NCBI GenBank assembly: GCA_021775315.1
Contig: JAJFIC010000096.1
Coordinates: 1-61,669, forward strand
DNA length: 61,669 bases
Origin: Paracoccaceae bacterium
GTDB taxonomy: Bacteria > Pseudomonadota > Alphaproteobacteria > Rhodobacterales > Rhodobacteraceae
Reading direction: 5' to 3'
Both the position numbers and the translations under genes were made by a program. Of this stretch, positions 53,978 through 61,669 are shown piece by piece. The notes beneath the pieces are model-generated. The model searched no databases. It saw nothing but the letters and a program-made list of their open reading frames with translations, and was not told where the DNA came from. Position 1 is the first letter of the stretch. The number at the start of each line of letters is the position of its first letter.

Positions 53978-55219
53978 TTAATCCGAGCCTGACGGGATTT
54001 CCAGCTTTTGCATCTTTTGCCACAAAGTCGTGCGCGATACTTGCAGGATTTTCGCGGCTTTGCCGACCCGTCCGCCCGAGCGGACCAACGCATCGACGAT
54101 TTGCCGCCGCTCGGCGATATCGCGGGCCTCGGCCAAGGTCATGATCCGGTCGTCACTGGTCATGCGTTCGGGAAACAGATCGGCCGGTTGCAGGAATTCA
54201 CCCGTGGCATTTTCTGTCGCGGCCCTTAGGCGGGTGCGCAATTCACGGCCACCGCCGGGCCAATCATAACTGCGCGCCGCCTCTTCACTCAGGCGGCTGA
54301 TGCCTTGCAGCGGGGTTTCACGCCGGTGGTTGAGCGTTTCAAACAACTGCCCCATCAGCCAAACTGCATCAAGTGTTCGTTCGCCTAAAGGTGGTACCAC
54401 GATTTCCATCATGCCGATGAGGTCAAACAATTCTGACCGAAATCCGGACTGGGTCGATGTCGCCTGCTTATCCAGTCCGCAGGTGGCAATGATACACCCG
54501 TCAAATCCCGATTGCAGCACGTCAAGCAATGCCGATTGGCTGGCGTCGGGCAAACGGCTGAGCGTGTGTAGGAACAATGTGCCTTCACCGACCCGCGCCA
54601 CCGCGCCATCCGGGCCGAACAGGGCGGCATGAACATCCGGCACTCGGTCAAGATTGATGTTGACAAACGGCGCAGCACGGCGGTCCGAAGTGTCGTGTAT
54701 TCGCTGTGCAATCAGCGCCTTGCCCATACCCGGCCCGCCACGGATCAGCACCGGGCGACCGGTTTTAGCAGCCTTCAATGCCAAACTGTCAACACGCCTT
54801 GCCGCCGCCGAGATACCGGTTATCGGCGGGAATTCCTGTTGTTCACCACTGGAAAGCAACATGACGAGGCGATCCAGAAAGACCGAAATACTAAACGGTT
54901 TGGTCACGTAATCCACGGCCCCCGCCTGCATCAGGCGCACCGCCTGTTCAACATCCCCGTGGCCGGTGACGAACAAAAACGGCGGCGGGTCGGTGGTTTG
55001 GCATAGGGTGTTATACAATTCCTCGCCGCTGCCATCTGGTAGTTTTATGTCACAGATAACCACGTGAATAGGGGCAACCGGCGTGCGCAACGCCCCGATC
55101 GCGCGCTTAATGCGCTTGAGCCAGACAACCTCGGCGCCTTCCAGCGTCAAACGTTGCTCCAGCGAGTTTCCCATAAACTCGTCATCTTCCACCAGCGCGA
55201 TGCGATAACCTTTCAGCAT
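53978..55219 (-). CDS. NtrC-like response regulator with decayed AAA+ motifs
   Basis: A 413-residue regulator: receiver (Asp12, Asp13, phosphoacceptor Asp57, Lys107), AAA+ region (about 134-360) and a Fis-type HTH (GRVGKAAKILQVSRTTLWQK). The ATPase part is degenerate: Walker A reads GGPGMGKA, the Walker B acidic pair is His218-Thr219 in GTLFLHTLSRLP, and the GAFTGA loop that touches sigma-54 is missing (FGPDGAVARV in its place). It should therefore work without sigma-54, as TyrR- or HupR-type proteins do. It overlaps the kinase gene by 7 bases. Confidence 0.87.
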   Translation of the reverse strand: MLKGYRIALVEDDEFMGNSLEQRLTLEGAEVVWLKRIKRAIGALRTPVAPIHVVICDIKLPDGSGEELYNTLCQTTDPPPFLFVTGHGDVEQAVRLMQAGAVDYVTKPFSISVFLDRLVMLLSSGEQQEFPPITGISAAARRVDSLALKAAKTGRPVLIRGGPGMGKALIAQRIHDTSDRRAAPFVNINLDRVPDVHAALFGPDGAVARVGEGTLFLHTLSRLPDASQSALLDVLQSGFDGCIIATCGLDKQATSTQSGFRSELFDLIGMMEIVVPPLGERTLDAVWLMGQLFETLNHRRETPLQGISRLSEEAARSYDWPGGGRELRTRLRAATENATGEFLQPADLFPERMTSDDRIMTLAEARDIAERRQIVDALVRSGGRVGKAAKILQVSRTTLWQKMQKLEIPSGSD

Positions 55220-56640
55220 TGCGTCACCTCGTCATTGACCGGAATGGGCAAAGTGACCGAAATCCGGGTTCTGCCTGCGGTTTTTTTGGTCCTGATCACG
55301 CCGCTAAGTTCGGCCACCAGATCACGCACCAGCCGCAATCCCTGCCCCCCGCCGGGCGCGATCGGGGCTGCTGACATCAGGCGAAACCGGGCCTCGTCTG
55401 ACAGGCCGGGGCCGTTGTCAACTACCGACAGTTCAAGATGCGGGCCTTGTTGTTCCATCTTCAAGGCGATTTGCCCGGCAGCCGCTGAAGCGTTCAACAG
55501 AAGGTTCAGGATGATTTGGCGCATGGGTCCGGATGAAAACCCCGACATCAACGAACCTTCAACGGAAACCTGCCAGTCAAGATACTGGTGTTTCAGATTT
55601 ATTTCCGGGCTTATCAACAATTTCAGATCATCGAAGTCCTGCAGTGACAAAGCGGCACCTGCCCGATCAAGCCGGTTTTGGTCAAGCGTCGCCCTTACGA
55701 TGTCGCGCAAATGCGCCAATCCACGCGACAGCAATTCGGCGGATTGGCGCACGACCGCTGGCTGGTCGGCAAATTTGTGCAATGTATCTGTGATATTCAG
55801 CATGCCACCCAGCGGATTGTTGACCTCATGCGCCAACGACGAGGACAGGCGCCCGAGGCTGACAAACCTTTCGCGTTCTGCAAGGCGTCGCTCGGTTTCC
55901 GCTTTTGCCTGCACCGCAACGGCCATCTCGTTATAGGTATTGATTAGCCGGGACAGTTCCGAATTGCCATTTGGCAGATCGGAAACCGGCAAGGGTTGTG
56001 GCGCACCAGCGGTTTCATGCATGCGCCGCGCCAGACGTGTGATCGGCATCAGCATTCGGCGCATCATCCAATAGCCGATAAGCGCCAGACCCAACGTGGC
56101 AACGCCGTTGGCCAACACCAGCAACCGCCCGATGCGCATGCGTTCCGATATCAGATCGGAAATATCAAGCTCGGTCAGAACCTGCCCGACATTGCGGCCC
56201 TGATACATCAAGGGTGCCGTTAACAGGATGCTGGTGCTGGACCCGGTCGCGGACAATTCCTGCGGTGAACGGGCACCGCGCGCCAATTCACCGATCATAC
56301 TGTCAACCGGCGCACGCACGGGATCAGATGCCGCCAGAACCCGCCCGTTTTCATTGCCAACGGCGGTAAAAACCAACCGCTGGCCCTGGGTGCCAAGCGA
56401 GGCGCGGGTCAACGTGTCGTAAACCTCCCAAACGTCATCACGCAAAACATGCGGGCCAAGTGCGACCGACAACGCCTCGACATGCATTTTGGCAATCTCG
56501 CGGATGCGCGCGTCCTGCAAATCATCAAGCGTGTTCAGAACCAGTTCTGCCGCCACGACCGCCAGTAAAACCATCAATCCTGCGGCCAGCAACGGCACGC
56601 GAATTGCAAGGGAAATATGTTGCAGGGATGGCATCATCAC
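55213..56640 (-). CDS. Membrane sensor histidine kinase of the three-gene sensory unit
   Basis: A 475-residue kinase starting at a GTG that overlaps the binding-protein stop. It has two membrane helices (about 12-32 and 171-193) enclosing a periplasmic domain of roughly 140 residues, a HAMP-like segment, HisKA with His271 in SLAHEVNNPLGGM, and HATPase_c (NLLLNASAA, DNGPGL, GGGQGLRLVRDL). The SBP-kinase-regulator order parallels AioX-AioS-AioR. The signal probably comes from the periplasmic protein encoded just upstream. Confidence 0.88.
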   Translation of the reverse strand: MMMPSLQHISLAIRVPLLAAGLMVLLAVVAAELVLNTLDDLQDARIREIAKMHVEALSVALGPHVLRDDVWEVYDTLTRASLGTQGQRLVFTAVGNENGRVLAASDPVRAPVDSMIGELARGARSPQELSATGSSTSILLTAPLMYQGRNVGQVLTELDISDLISERMRIGRLLVLANGVATLGLALIGYWMMRRMLMPITRLARRMHETAGAPQPLPVSDLPNGNSELSRLINTYNEMAVAVQAKAETERRLAERERFVSLGRLSSSLAHEVNNPLGGMLNITDTLHKFADQPAVVRQSAELLSRGLAHLRDIVRATLDQNRLDRAGAALSLQDFDDLKLLISPEINLKHQYLDWQVSVEGSLMSGFSSGPMRQIILNLLLNASAAAGQIALKMEQQGPHLELSVVDNGPGLSDEARFRLMSAAPIAPGGGQGLRLVRDLVAELSGVIRTKKTAGRTRISVTLPIPVNDEVTQC

Positions 56641-57503
56641 GTGCCTTTATAATCGTGCAAACGCAGCGCAATGCCGTCAAACAGGCTGGGCGTTGCCGGG
56701 ATCAGACCGTCAAGTTGCAGCATTTGAAGTGCAGCGCGGCCTCTGCCTGTTTGGCCCAATTCCAGCAACACCTTTTGTAAGGCGCGTATCTTGTCGTCGC
56801 CCATCCGGTCGGTACGGGCACAAAACGGCGGAAAACCCAGCCATTCGGATTTGGTGACAATTTTGGTGCGCTGGGTGAGTTTGGGTTCCTCTGAGGTCAG
56901 CACCTCCCAGACATATCCATCGACACTGCCGGACCGCACAAGCCCGTCTGACACCGCCCTGACAACATTCCGGTGACCGTTGGTGAATATGGTACGACTG
57001 AAGAACCCCTCGGGATGCAGTCCTTTACGCACCAGATCAGATGCGGTGACCAGATAGCCCGAGTTTGAATCCGGATCAGAAAAGGCATGTGTTCCACCAT
57101 TCAGGTTTTCAAGCGACTGCGCAGGGTCGTCTTTTTCTGCGATCAGATAGGACTGATAAAGCGGTTTGCCGTTCCAGACCGGAACTGCAAGCAACGAAAG
57201 GGCAGCTTTGTGTTGCAGGTACGGATAGCCACACAGCCAAGCCGCATCGACCGATCCTTCAAGCAACAAACCCGTCACTTCTTGATAGGTCCGGCGCTGT
57301 TCCAACTCGACCGCCATGCCCATGGCCGTGCTGAGGGCGTCGCGCAATTGGTCGATGACCGCCACGTCATTATCCAGAAAAACCGGCGTCAGCCCCAGAC
57401 GAAAACTGCCGCCTGCCCGCGCCTTAAAAGCAGACGGGACAGTTGCGGCAAATGCCGCGGCACTGGCAGAACGGATAATTGTGCGACGTGTAATCGGGGT
57501 CAT
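56637..57503 (-). CDS. PhnD-family periplasmic binding protein, likely sensor partner (AioX-like)
   Basis: A 288-residue protein with a Tat-type signal (RRTIIRSASAAAFAATVPSAF). The mature part is PhnD-like: FRLGLTPVFLDNDVAVIDQL, GSVDAAWLCGYPYLQHKAAL, TNGHRNVVRAVSDGLVRSGS. No ABC permease or ATPase lies next to it; instead it overlaps a histidine kinase gene, so it is a sensory rather than transport component. Cys91 in WLCGYPY is a candidate ligand, since AioX binds arsenite through one cysteine. The start at 57503 has AAGG 8 bases upstream. Confidence 0.82.
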   Translation of the reverse strand: MTPITRRTIIRSASAAAFAATVPSAFKARAGGSFRLGLTPVFLDNDVAVIDQLRDALSTAMGMAVELEQRRTYQEVTGLLLEGSVDAAWLCGYPYLQHKAALSLLAVPVWNGKPLYQSYLIAEKDDPAQSLENLNGGTHAFSDPDSNSGYLVTASDLVRKGLHPEGFFSRTIFTNGHRNVVRAVSDGLVRSGSVDGYVWEVLTSEEPKLTQRTKIVTKSEWLGFPPFCARTDRMGDDKIRALQKVLLELGQTGRGRAALQMLQLDGLIPATPSLFDGIALRLHDYKGT

Positions 57504-57760
57504 TGAGCAAACCTTGAGATAGGATTGGGTACAAAGGCCACTCGTCAAATACCGACACTATGCGCAGATTTTCATCAACCGCAAAGCCTTATTAACGGGC
57601 TAAGCGGTGCGGCATTTTCAAGCGGTAGCGACGGCCTGGCGCAATCGTTCATCACCACATATCTGCTGGTTGTAACGAGGCCGGTTTTCCGATCGCATCA
57701 GGTCTCCAATAATCGCATTGCTGCGTGGCGCGCCGTAAGCGGAATGTATAGGAATGGGCA

Positions 57761-58696
57761 ATGGCCCTGATTCCCGTACTCATCTCAATCGCTCCGATCT
57801 TTTTCCTGATCGTTCTGGGATATCTTTTGCGTCGCAATGGTATTCCGAATGTCGAGTTCTGGAACATGAATGACAAGCTGGTCTATTGGGTGCTGATGCC
57901 GGCCCTTCTGTTTCACAAAACCTCAACCATCGAACTTTCGCCCGCGCTGGTCGGGTCCTATTCGGTGGTCATTATTGGCGGCTTTTTTGCCGCTTTGCTC
58001 TATGGTCTGGGCGTGGCAAAGCTGGCGGGTCTGCCGGGTGACAGCGCCAGTTCTGTGATGCAGGGCTCGGCGCGTCACAACGCCTTTATCGCGCTTTCAA
58101 TCGCCGGGAGCCTGTTTGGCCCAAGCGGATTATCCCTTGGGGCGCTGGCTATGGTACTGTTGATCCCGGTGACAAATCTGGCCGTCGTTCCCCTGATGGT
58201 CGTGATGAACCAGAAGGGCAGAAAAGGCAAAATCCTGCCTATGGTGCTGAGCGATCTGGGGCGCAACCCGCTGATTTTATCGGTGCTGGGTGGCGTTTCA
58301 TTCAACCTTTTGGGCGTCGGCGAGGTGCCGGTTCTGCACGATACGGCGCATCTGTTGGGCAACGCGGCGCTGCCTATTGTCTTGATGTGTGTCGGCGCCA
58401 ATTTGCGTCTGCGGGCGATGCGGGCATCGGCCCTGCCGCTGGTGCTATCGATCAGTGGGAAATTCATCGTTTTTCCACTGATCACCGTGGGATTGGCGAT
58501 GATATTGCAGCTGAGCGAACTGGAAACGATGGTCGCCCTGCTGTTCAGCGCCTCGCCCACCGCGTCGTCGGCCTATACGCTGTCGCGACAAATGGGCGGT
58601 GACGCGCCGTTGATGGCGGCGATCACGACGATTGAAACAGCGTTGGCTTTCCTGACTTTGCCGCTGTCGATTTTACTGGTCAAAATGCTTTTCTAG
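57761..58696 (+). CDS. AEC-family permease
   Basis: A 311-residue protein with about ten membrane segments, starting ISIAPIFFLIVLGYLLRRNG and containing QGSARHNAFIALSIAGSLFG and LPIVLMCVGANLRL, as in auxin-efflux-carrier family proteins of bacteria (malate/malonate type). Divergent from the sensor binding protein. Whether it belongs to the arsenic region is unknown. Confidence 0.88.
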   Translation: MALIPVLISIAPIFFLIVLGYLLRRNGIPNVEFWNMNDKLVYWVLMPALLFHKTSTIELSPALVGSYSVVIIGGFFAALLYGLGVAKLAGLPGDSASSVMQGSARHNAFIALSIAGSLFGPSGLSLGALAMVLLIPVTNLAVVPLMVVMNQKGRKGKILPMVLSDLGRNPLILSVLGGVSFNLLGVGEVPVLHDTAHLLGNAALPIVLMCVGANLRLRAMRASALPLVLSISGKFIVFPLITVGLAMILQLSELETMVALLFSASPTASSAYTLSRQMGGDAPLMAAITTIETALAFLTLPLSILLVKMLF

Positions 58697-58713
58697 ACAA
58701 TCCGATGCGCTGG

Positions 58714-59622
58714 TCAGATCACGCCTTTGCCTTCAAATTCCGACCGCCGGGCCAGAATGCGTTCGGCGAGAAAATCCACAAACAGCCTGATCCTTGCGGT
58801 TTTGCGCAGATCGGCATGCAACAGCAACCACAGGCTGCGGTCCGGTACCGGGGTTTGAAACGGCGCGCGCACGACCTCGGAATGACCGTCCGCAACAAAG
58901 CACGGCAGCAACGCAAGACCGGCACCAGCGGCGGCAAGGGTCAGTTGCGCGTTGCCTTCGGGAACCCGATGCCTAAGCTTTGCCTTGGGGAAATGGCTGT
59001 TTTGTATCCACGGCGCGGTGGTGGCGGTCTCGTCCTCAAACCAGCCGATCCAGCTTAGATCCTCGCCGCCATTGTCGCGCATTTTCGCGCCGTATTCCGG
59101 CGAACAATAGGCCGCATTTGAACAACGCACCAGGCGACGCCCGACCACATCCTGCAAGACCTCATAAGCATAGCGAATAGAAACATCGGCCTCGCGTCGG
59201 TCAAAATCGGCCAGTTGGTCCGTGGCATGCAGATGGATATTGATATCCTCGAATTTCTCACAAAAGGCGGCGATATCGGTGATGATCGACGAGGTGCCAA
59301 GAAACGGAGGCATGCTTAAATGCACCGTGCCTGCCGGTTTCAGATCGCGCCCGGCAATGTTGCGCGAGGCGGCGGCGATTTCCTCTTCCACGTTTTCGGC
59401 GAAAGGCAGCAATTCTTCGCCCAGTTGCGTCAGTTTCAGCCCGGTTTGGCTGCGATCAAACAAACGCGCCTCGATTGTGTTTTCCAGAACCGAAAGGCGT
59501 CGCGCCACGGTGGCGTGATTGGCCGAAATCGCCTGCGCACCGCCCCGGATGGTGCCCATGCGCGCGACCGCCAGAAAAAACCGCAGATCGTCCCAGTCAA
59601 AACCGCCAAGGCGTTGGGTCAT
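58714..59622 (-). CDS. LysR-family regulator
   Basis: A 302-residue LysR: WDDLRFFLAVARMGTIRGGA and NHATVARRLSVLENTIEARL are the HTH, followed by a substrate-binding domain. Convergent with the AEC gene and divergent from the DUF427 gene, which is the more likely target. Confidence 0.9.
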   Translation of the reverse strand: MTQRLGGFDWDDLRFFLAVARMGTIRGGAQAISANHATVARRLSVLENTIEARLFDRSQTGLKLTQLGEELLPFAENVEEEIAAASRNIAGRDLKPAGTVHLSMPPFLGTSSIITDIAAFCEKFEDINIHLHATDQLADFDRREADVSIRYAYEVLQDVVGRRLVRCSNAAYCSPEYGAKMRDNGGEDLSWIGWFEDETATTAPWIQNSHFPKAKLRHRVPEGNAQLTLAAAGAGLALLPCFVADGHSEVVRAPFQTPVPDRSLWLLLHADLRKTARIRLFVDFLAERILARRSEFEGKGVI

Positions 59623-59788
59623 CGGGTTTCCTTTCGTGGGTGTCTCATTATTGATCCACTAAGTGTTGATTTTTCAGAATGGAATATAAAAATGCAACCG
59701 CTATTTTAGATTAAAGAAATGTAACCCAAGATTACTCGGCTGTTCAGGTCACTGAGCAAGAAGAAAAACGGCCAGATAGGACATTCAA

Positions 59789-60190
59789 ATGACGACGCAA
59801 AGCGATACCAAAGCCGCCCACGATCCCTTGGCAGATGCCGTCAGAAACCCAGCAAATCCAGCCCATTTGATGGTGCTAAAACCGATTGCAAACCGGGTTC
59901 GGGTATATGTTGGCGCGTTGAAACTGGCAGACACAACACAGGCGCTGCGCGTGGTGGAAATCGGAAAATCCCTATATGATCCATTGGTTTACGTGCCGAT
60001 CACCGATCTGACGCGTGCGCTGGAAGACGGTGAAAAGACCACCCATTGCCCGCTGAAGGGTGATGCAACCTACAAATACTTGGGCGATCAGGAAATTGGC
60101 TGGCAATACAAGACACTTAGCTTTGCCAACCGCCTTGAGAACCATATCGGGTTTTGGTCAGGCAAAGTTCGCATGGTTGAGGGGGAATAA
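59789..60190 (+). CDS. DUF427-domain protein
   Basis: A 133-residue protein of the DUF427 type, with TTHCPLKGDATYKYLG and VYVPITDLTRALEDGEKT. The function of the family is unknown. It is followed after 2 bases by a DUF1684 protein and is probably controlled by the divergent LysR. Confidence 0.88.
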   Translation: MTTQSDTKAAHDPLADAVRNPANPAHLMVLKPIANRVRVYVGALKLADTTQALRVVEIGKSLYDPLVYVPITDLTRALEDGEKTTHCPLKGDATYKYLGDQEIGWQYKTLSFANRLENHIGFWSGKVRMVEGE

Positions 60191-60192
60191 CG

Positions 60193-60819
60193 ATGTTTGA
60201 CGGCCCCGAAGGTTATGAATTGGCGGATTGGCGACGCCAGATGAACGACATTTATGCCCACATTCGCGAGGTTGACGACCCCTGGCACGGCTGGTGCCAC
60301 TGGCACAATGCGCGTTCTGACCTTTATCGGCATCACCCGATGTCGCCCTTGGCGGATGGCAAGCGGCAACGCCTGAAGCAGATCCCGGTATTCCCCTATG
60401 ATCCTGATTTACGGTTCGAGGTTGCCCTGATCCCGGCCCGTCACCCAACCCAAAAGGCCGACCTGGGGGGCGATGGCGCGCTGTCCTATACCGGATTTGC
60501 CACGACTTCGGGTCTGGCTGGCGCTTTGGGGGCTGAGTTGACAGTCTATTGGATCGAAGGTTACGGCGGCGGTTTGTTCATTCCGTTCGGCGACGCCACG
60601 AACGGCACAGAAACCTATGGCGGCGGGCGCTACATCGTTGATGCAATCAAAGGCAGCGACTTTGGTCCGGGGCCAAGCAACGGTCTGATCCTAGATTTCA
60701 ACTTTGCCTATAATCCGTCCTGCGCATTGAACGAGGCTTATATCTGCCCGCTGTCACCACCGGAAAACAAACTGCCCAACCCGGTTCGCGGCGGCGAGCA
60801 GCTTTTTCGCAATTTGTAA
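60193..60819 (+). CDS. DUF1684-domain protein
   Basis: A 208-residue protein resembling DUF1684: PFGDATNGTETYGGGRYIVD, then FNFAYNPSCALNEAYICPLS and PPENKLP at the C-terminus. Function unknown. Located directly after DUF427, so both likely work in one process. Confidence 0.82.
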   Translation: MFDGPEGYELADWRRQMNDIYAHIREVDDPWHGWCHWHNARSDLYRHHPMSPLADGKRQRLKQIPVFPYDPDLRFEVALIPARHPTQKADLGGDGALSYTGFATTSGLAGALGAELTVYWIEGYGGGLFIPFGDATNGTETYGGGRYIVDAIKGSDFGPGPSNGLILDFNFAYNPSCALNEAYICPLSPPENKLPNPVRGGEQLFRNL

Positions 60820-60876
60820 TTGCGGCCCAGACACACTGAACACTTGCCCCCTCCTCCCCCTTGAAAGGAACCTAAC

Positions 60877-61278
60877 ATGACGTTTACAGCCGCACTGATC
60901 GCCTTTGGCCTGCTCACCATGGTGATGCTGATGATCGAGATATTTTTTACCTATGCGACCCAAGGCTTTGGCTATGGGTTTTCAGCCAACCGCAACACGG
61001 CGTTGGATTATTCACCGCTCGCACTCAGGATCAAACGCGCCTACCAAAACCAGATTGAATCGGCGGCATACGGCGTTCCGGTGCTGGCGGCGGCGGCAAT
61101 TACCGGGTTGCAAGGCAGCGGGGCTGAATTGGCGGCGCTGTTATTTGTGATCGGGCGCGTGGCCTTTGCCGGGCTATATTATTCCGGCATTCCGTTTATC
61201 CGCGTGCCTGCTTTTGGCATGGGCACCTTGTCGATCCTTTACATCGCCTATGCTTTGGCGACCGCAGCACCGATGTAG
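60877..61278 (+). CDS. MAPEG-family membrane protein
   Basis: A 133-residue protein with four membrane helices. RIKRAYQNQIESAAYGVPVL and FVIGRVAFAGLYYSGIPFIR are MAPEG signatures. MAPEG proteins are glutathione or eicosanoid enzymes in eukaryotes and mostly uncharacterised in bacteria. TTGAAAGGAACC precedes the ATG. Confidence 0.88.
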   Translation: MTFTAALIAFGLLTMVMLMIEIFFTYATQGFGYGFSANRNTALDYSPLALRIKRAYQNQIESAAYGVPVLAAAAITGLQGSGAELAALLFVIGRVAFAGLYYSGIPFIRVPAFGMGTLSILYIAYALATAAPM

Positions 61279-61294
61279 ACATTAGCCAAAAGAG

Positions 61295-61327
61295 CCGCAG
61301 GCGTCGCCATCAGTGCGCCGCCTGCGG
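61295..61327 (+). terminator. Terminator-like hairpin after the MAPEG gene
   Basis: CCGCAGGCG and CGCCTGCGG form a perfect 9-base-pair stem around a 15-base loop, followed by TTT. It overlaps the last codons of the convergent MFS gene. The T-run is short, so termination strength is uncertain. Confidence 0.5.
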
Positions 61328-61669
61328 TTTGACCGCTGGTAGCGTTAAAACCAGCATCAATCCGATGCTGGCCAGCGCCAGCAATCCAAGGAAAGCGAAG
61401 GTATAACTGCCTGTGGTGTCAAAAATCACCCCGGCCAGAACCGGGCCAATCGCAGCCCCAATGGTGCCAAAAAACAAAACCGTGCCGAAAATTGCGCCAT
61501 GGGCGCGCATACCAAAATGTGCCGCAATGGTCGGTGAAACCACGGTAAACAGCCCACCATGACTAAAGCCATAAACCGCAACAGCGGCAAACAAGGCCCC
61601 ATGCGAATTTGTGGCCGAGAAGGCCGCTAAACTCGCGATCAACCCGGCAAAGCACAGAATAAACGCCCT
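61310..61669 (-). CDS. C-terminal part of an MFS transporter, cut off by the window edge
   Basis: The frame is open to the right edge (RAFILCFAGLIASLAAF at the border) and ends with four to five membrane segments. YGFSHGGLFTVVSPTIAAHF, FFGTIGAAIGPVLAGVIFD and FAFLGLLALASIGLML are typical of the C-terminal half of MFS permeases, possibly monocarboxylate-type. Substrate unknown. Confidence 0.82.
   Translation of the reverse strand, partial: RAFILCFAGLIASLAAFSATNSHGALFAAVAVYGFSHGGLFTVVSPTIAAHFGMRAHGAIFGTVLFFGTIGAAIGPVLAGVIFDTTGSYTFAFLGLLALASIGLMLVLTLPAVKPQAAH

Noticed and set aside
57630-57660. Sigma-54-like promoter TGGCGC-N5-TTCA
   Set aside because: Deviates from the consensus at both elements, and the nearby regulator lacks the GAFTGA loop needed for sigma-54.
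57525-57770. Frame of 81 codons before the AEC permease
   Set aside because: No RBS and no family; it overlaps the promoter region of two divergent genes.
1-61669. CRISPR array, tRNA, rRNA or prophage
   Set aside because: No regularly spaced repeats, no tRNA cloverleaf or rRNA signature and no phage structural genes were recognised on reading either strand; a tRNA scan was not possible here.

Overview
The window looks like chromosomal accessory DNA of a marine alphaproteobacterium, most likely Rhodobacterales (Roseobacter group). The basis is moderately GC-rich coding DNA, dense catabolic gene sets with ABC transporters and LysR regulators, the DUF427/DUF1684 pair, Hint-domain and PrpD-type proteins, and a trace of an IS256-type transposase. 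No rRNA, tRNA, CRISPR array, phage module or replication origin was seen. The calls rest on protein motifs and gene order read by eye; no database search was run.

Layout. 1-1400: an AT-richer edge with a cut-off secreted protein, a small membrane protein and an IS256 transposase stub. 1454-10186: a polar-amino-acid ABC transporter, a ureohydrolase and a trimethylamine-dehydrogenase-like flavoprotein (minus strand), divergent from a sulfatase plus a DAO-type oxidase. 10313-23501: a multi-PAS orphan histidine kinase, nitroreductase, acyl-CoA synthetase, a dimethylformamidase-like large subunit carrying an aminotransferase stub, PrpD- and 3-hydroxyisobutyrate-dehydrogenase-type enzymes, a CPBP membrane protein and a PAN-domain secreted protein. 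23570-33220: a tightly packed ten-gene minus-strand operon (PotABCD-type transporter, class III aminotransferase, GNAT acetyltransferase, two CoA-transferase subunits, M20 deacylase, DAO oxidase), with a divergent LysR regulator. 34307-40035: a second LysR divergent from a BesD-like Fe/2-oxoglutarate oxygenase, then MATE and EamA transporters and a Hint protein. 40203-45755: a four-gene hydantoinase/oxoprolinase operon with a HisC-like aminotransferase and a maleate-isomerase-like protein. 46493-48280: a GyrI-like protein and a DoeB-like deacylase.

48296-57503 is the most unusual part. arsR faces an operon that reads PLP dehydratase, aquaporin-type channel, PatB/MalY-type PLP lyase, arsD, arsA. 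No arsenite pump (ArsB/Acr3) and no arsenate reductase is present in the window. Convergent with it is a three-gene sensory unit: a PhnD-like periplasmic binding protein, a membrane histidine kinase and an NtrC-like regulator whose ATPase motifs have decayed. It has the same architecture as the AioX-AioS-AioR arsenite sensor. 57761-61669 holds an AEC permease, a LysR, DUF427, DUF1684 and MAPEG proteins, and a cut-off MFS transporter.

The genes mostly form uptake-plus-catabolism cassettes for nitrogen-containing organic compounds, each with its own regulator, with an arsenic-response island inserted among them.
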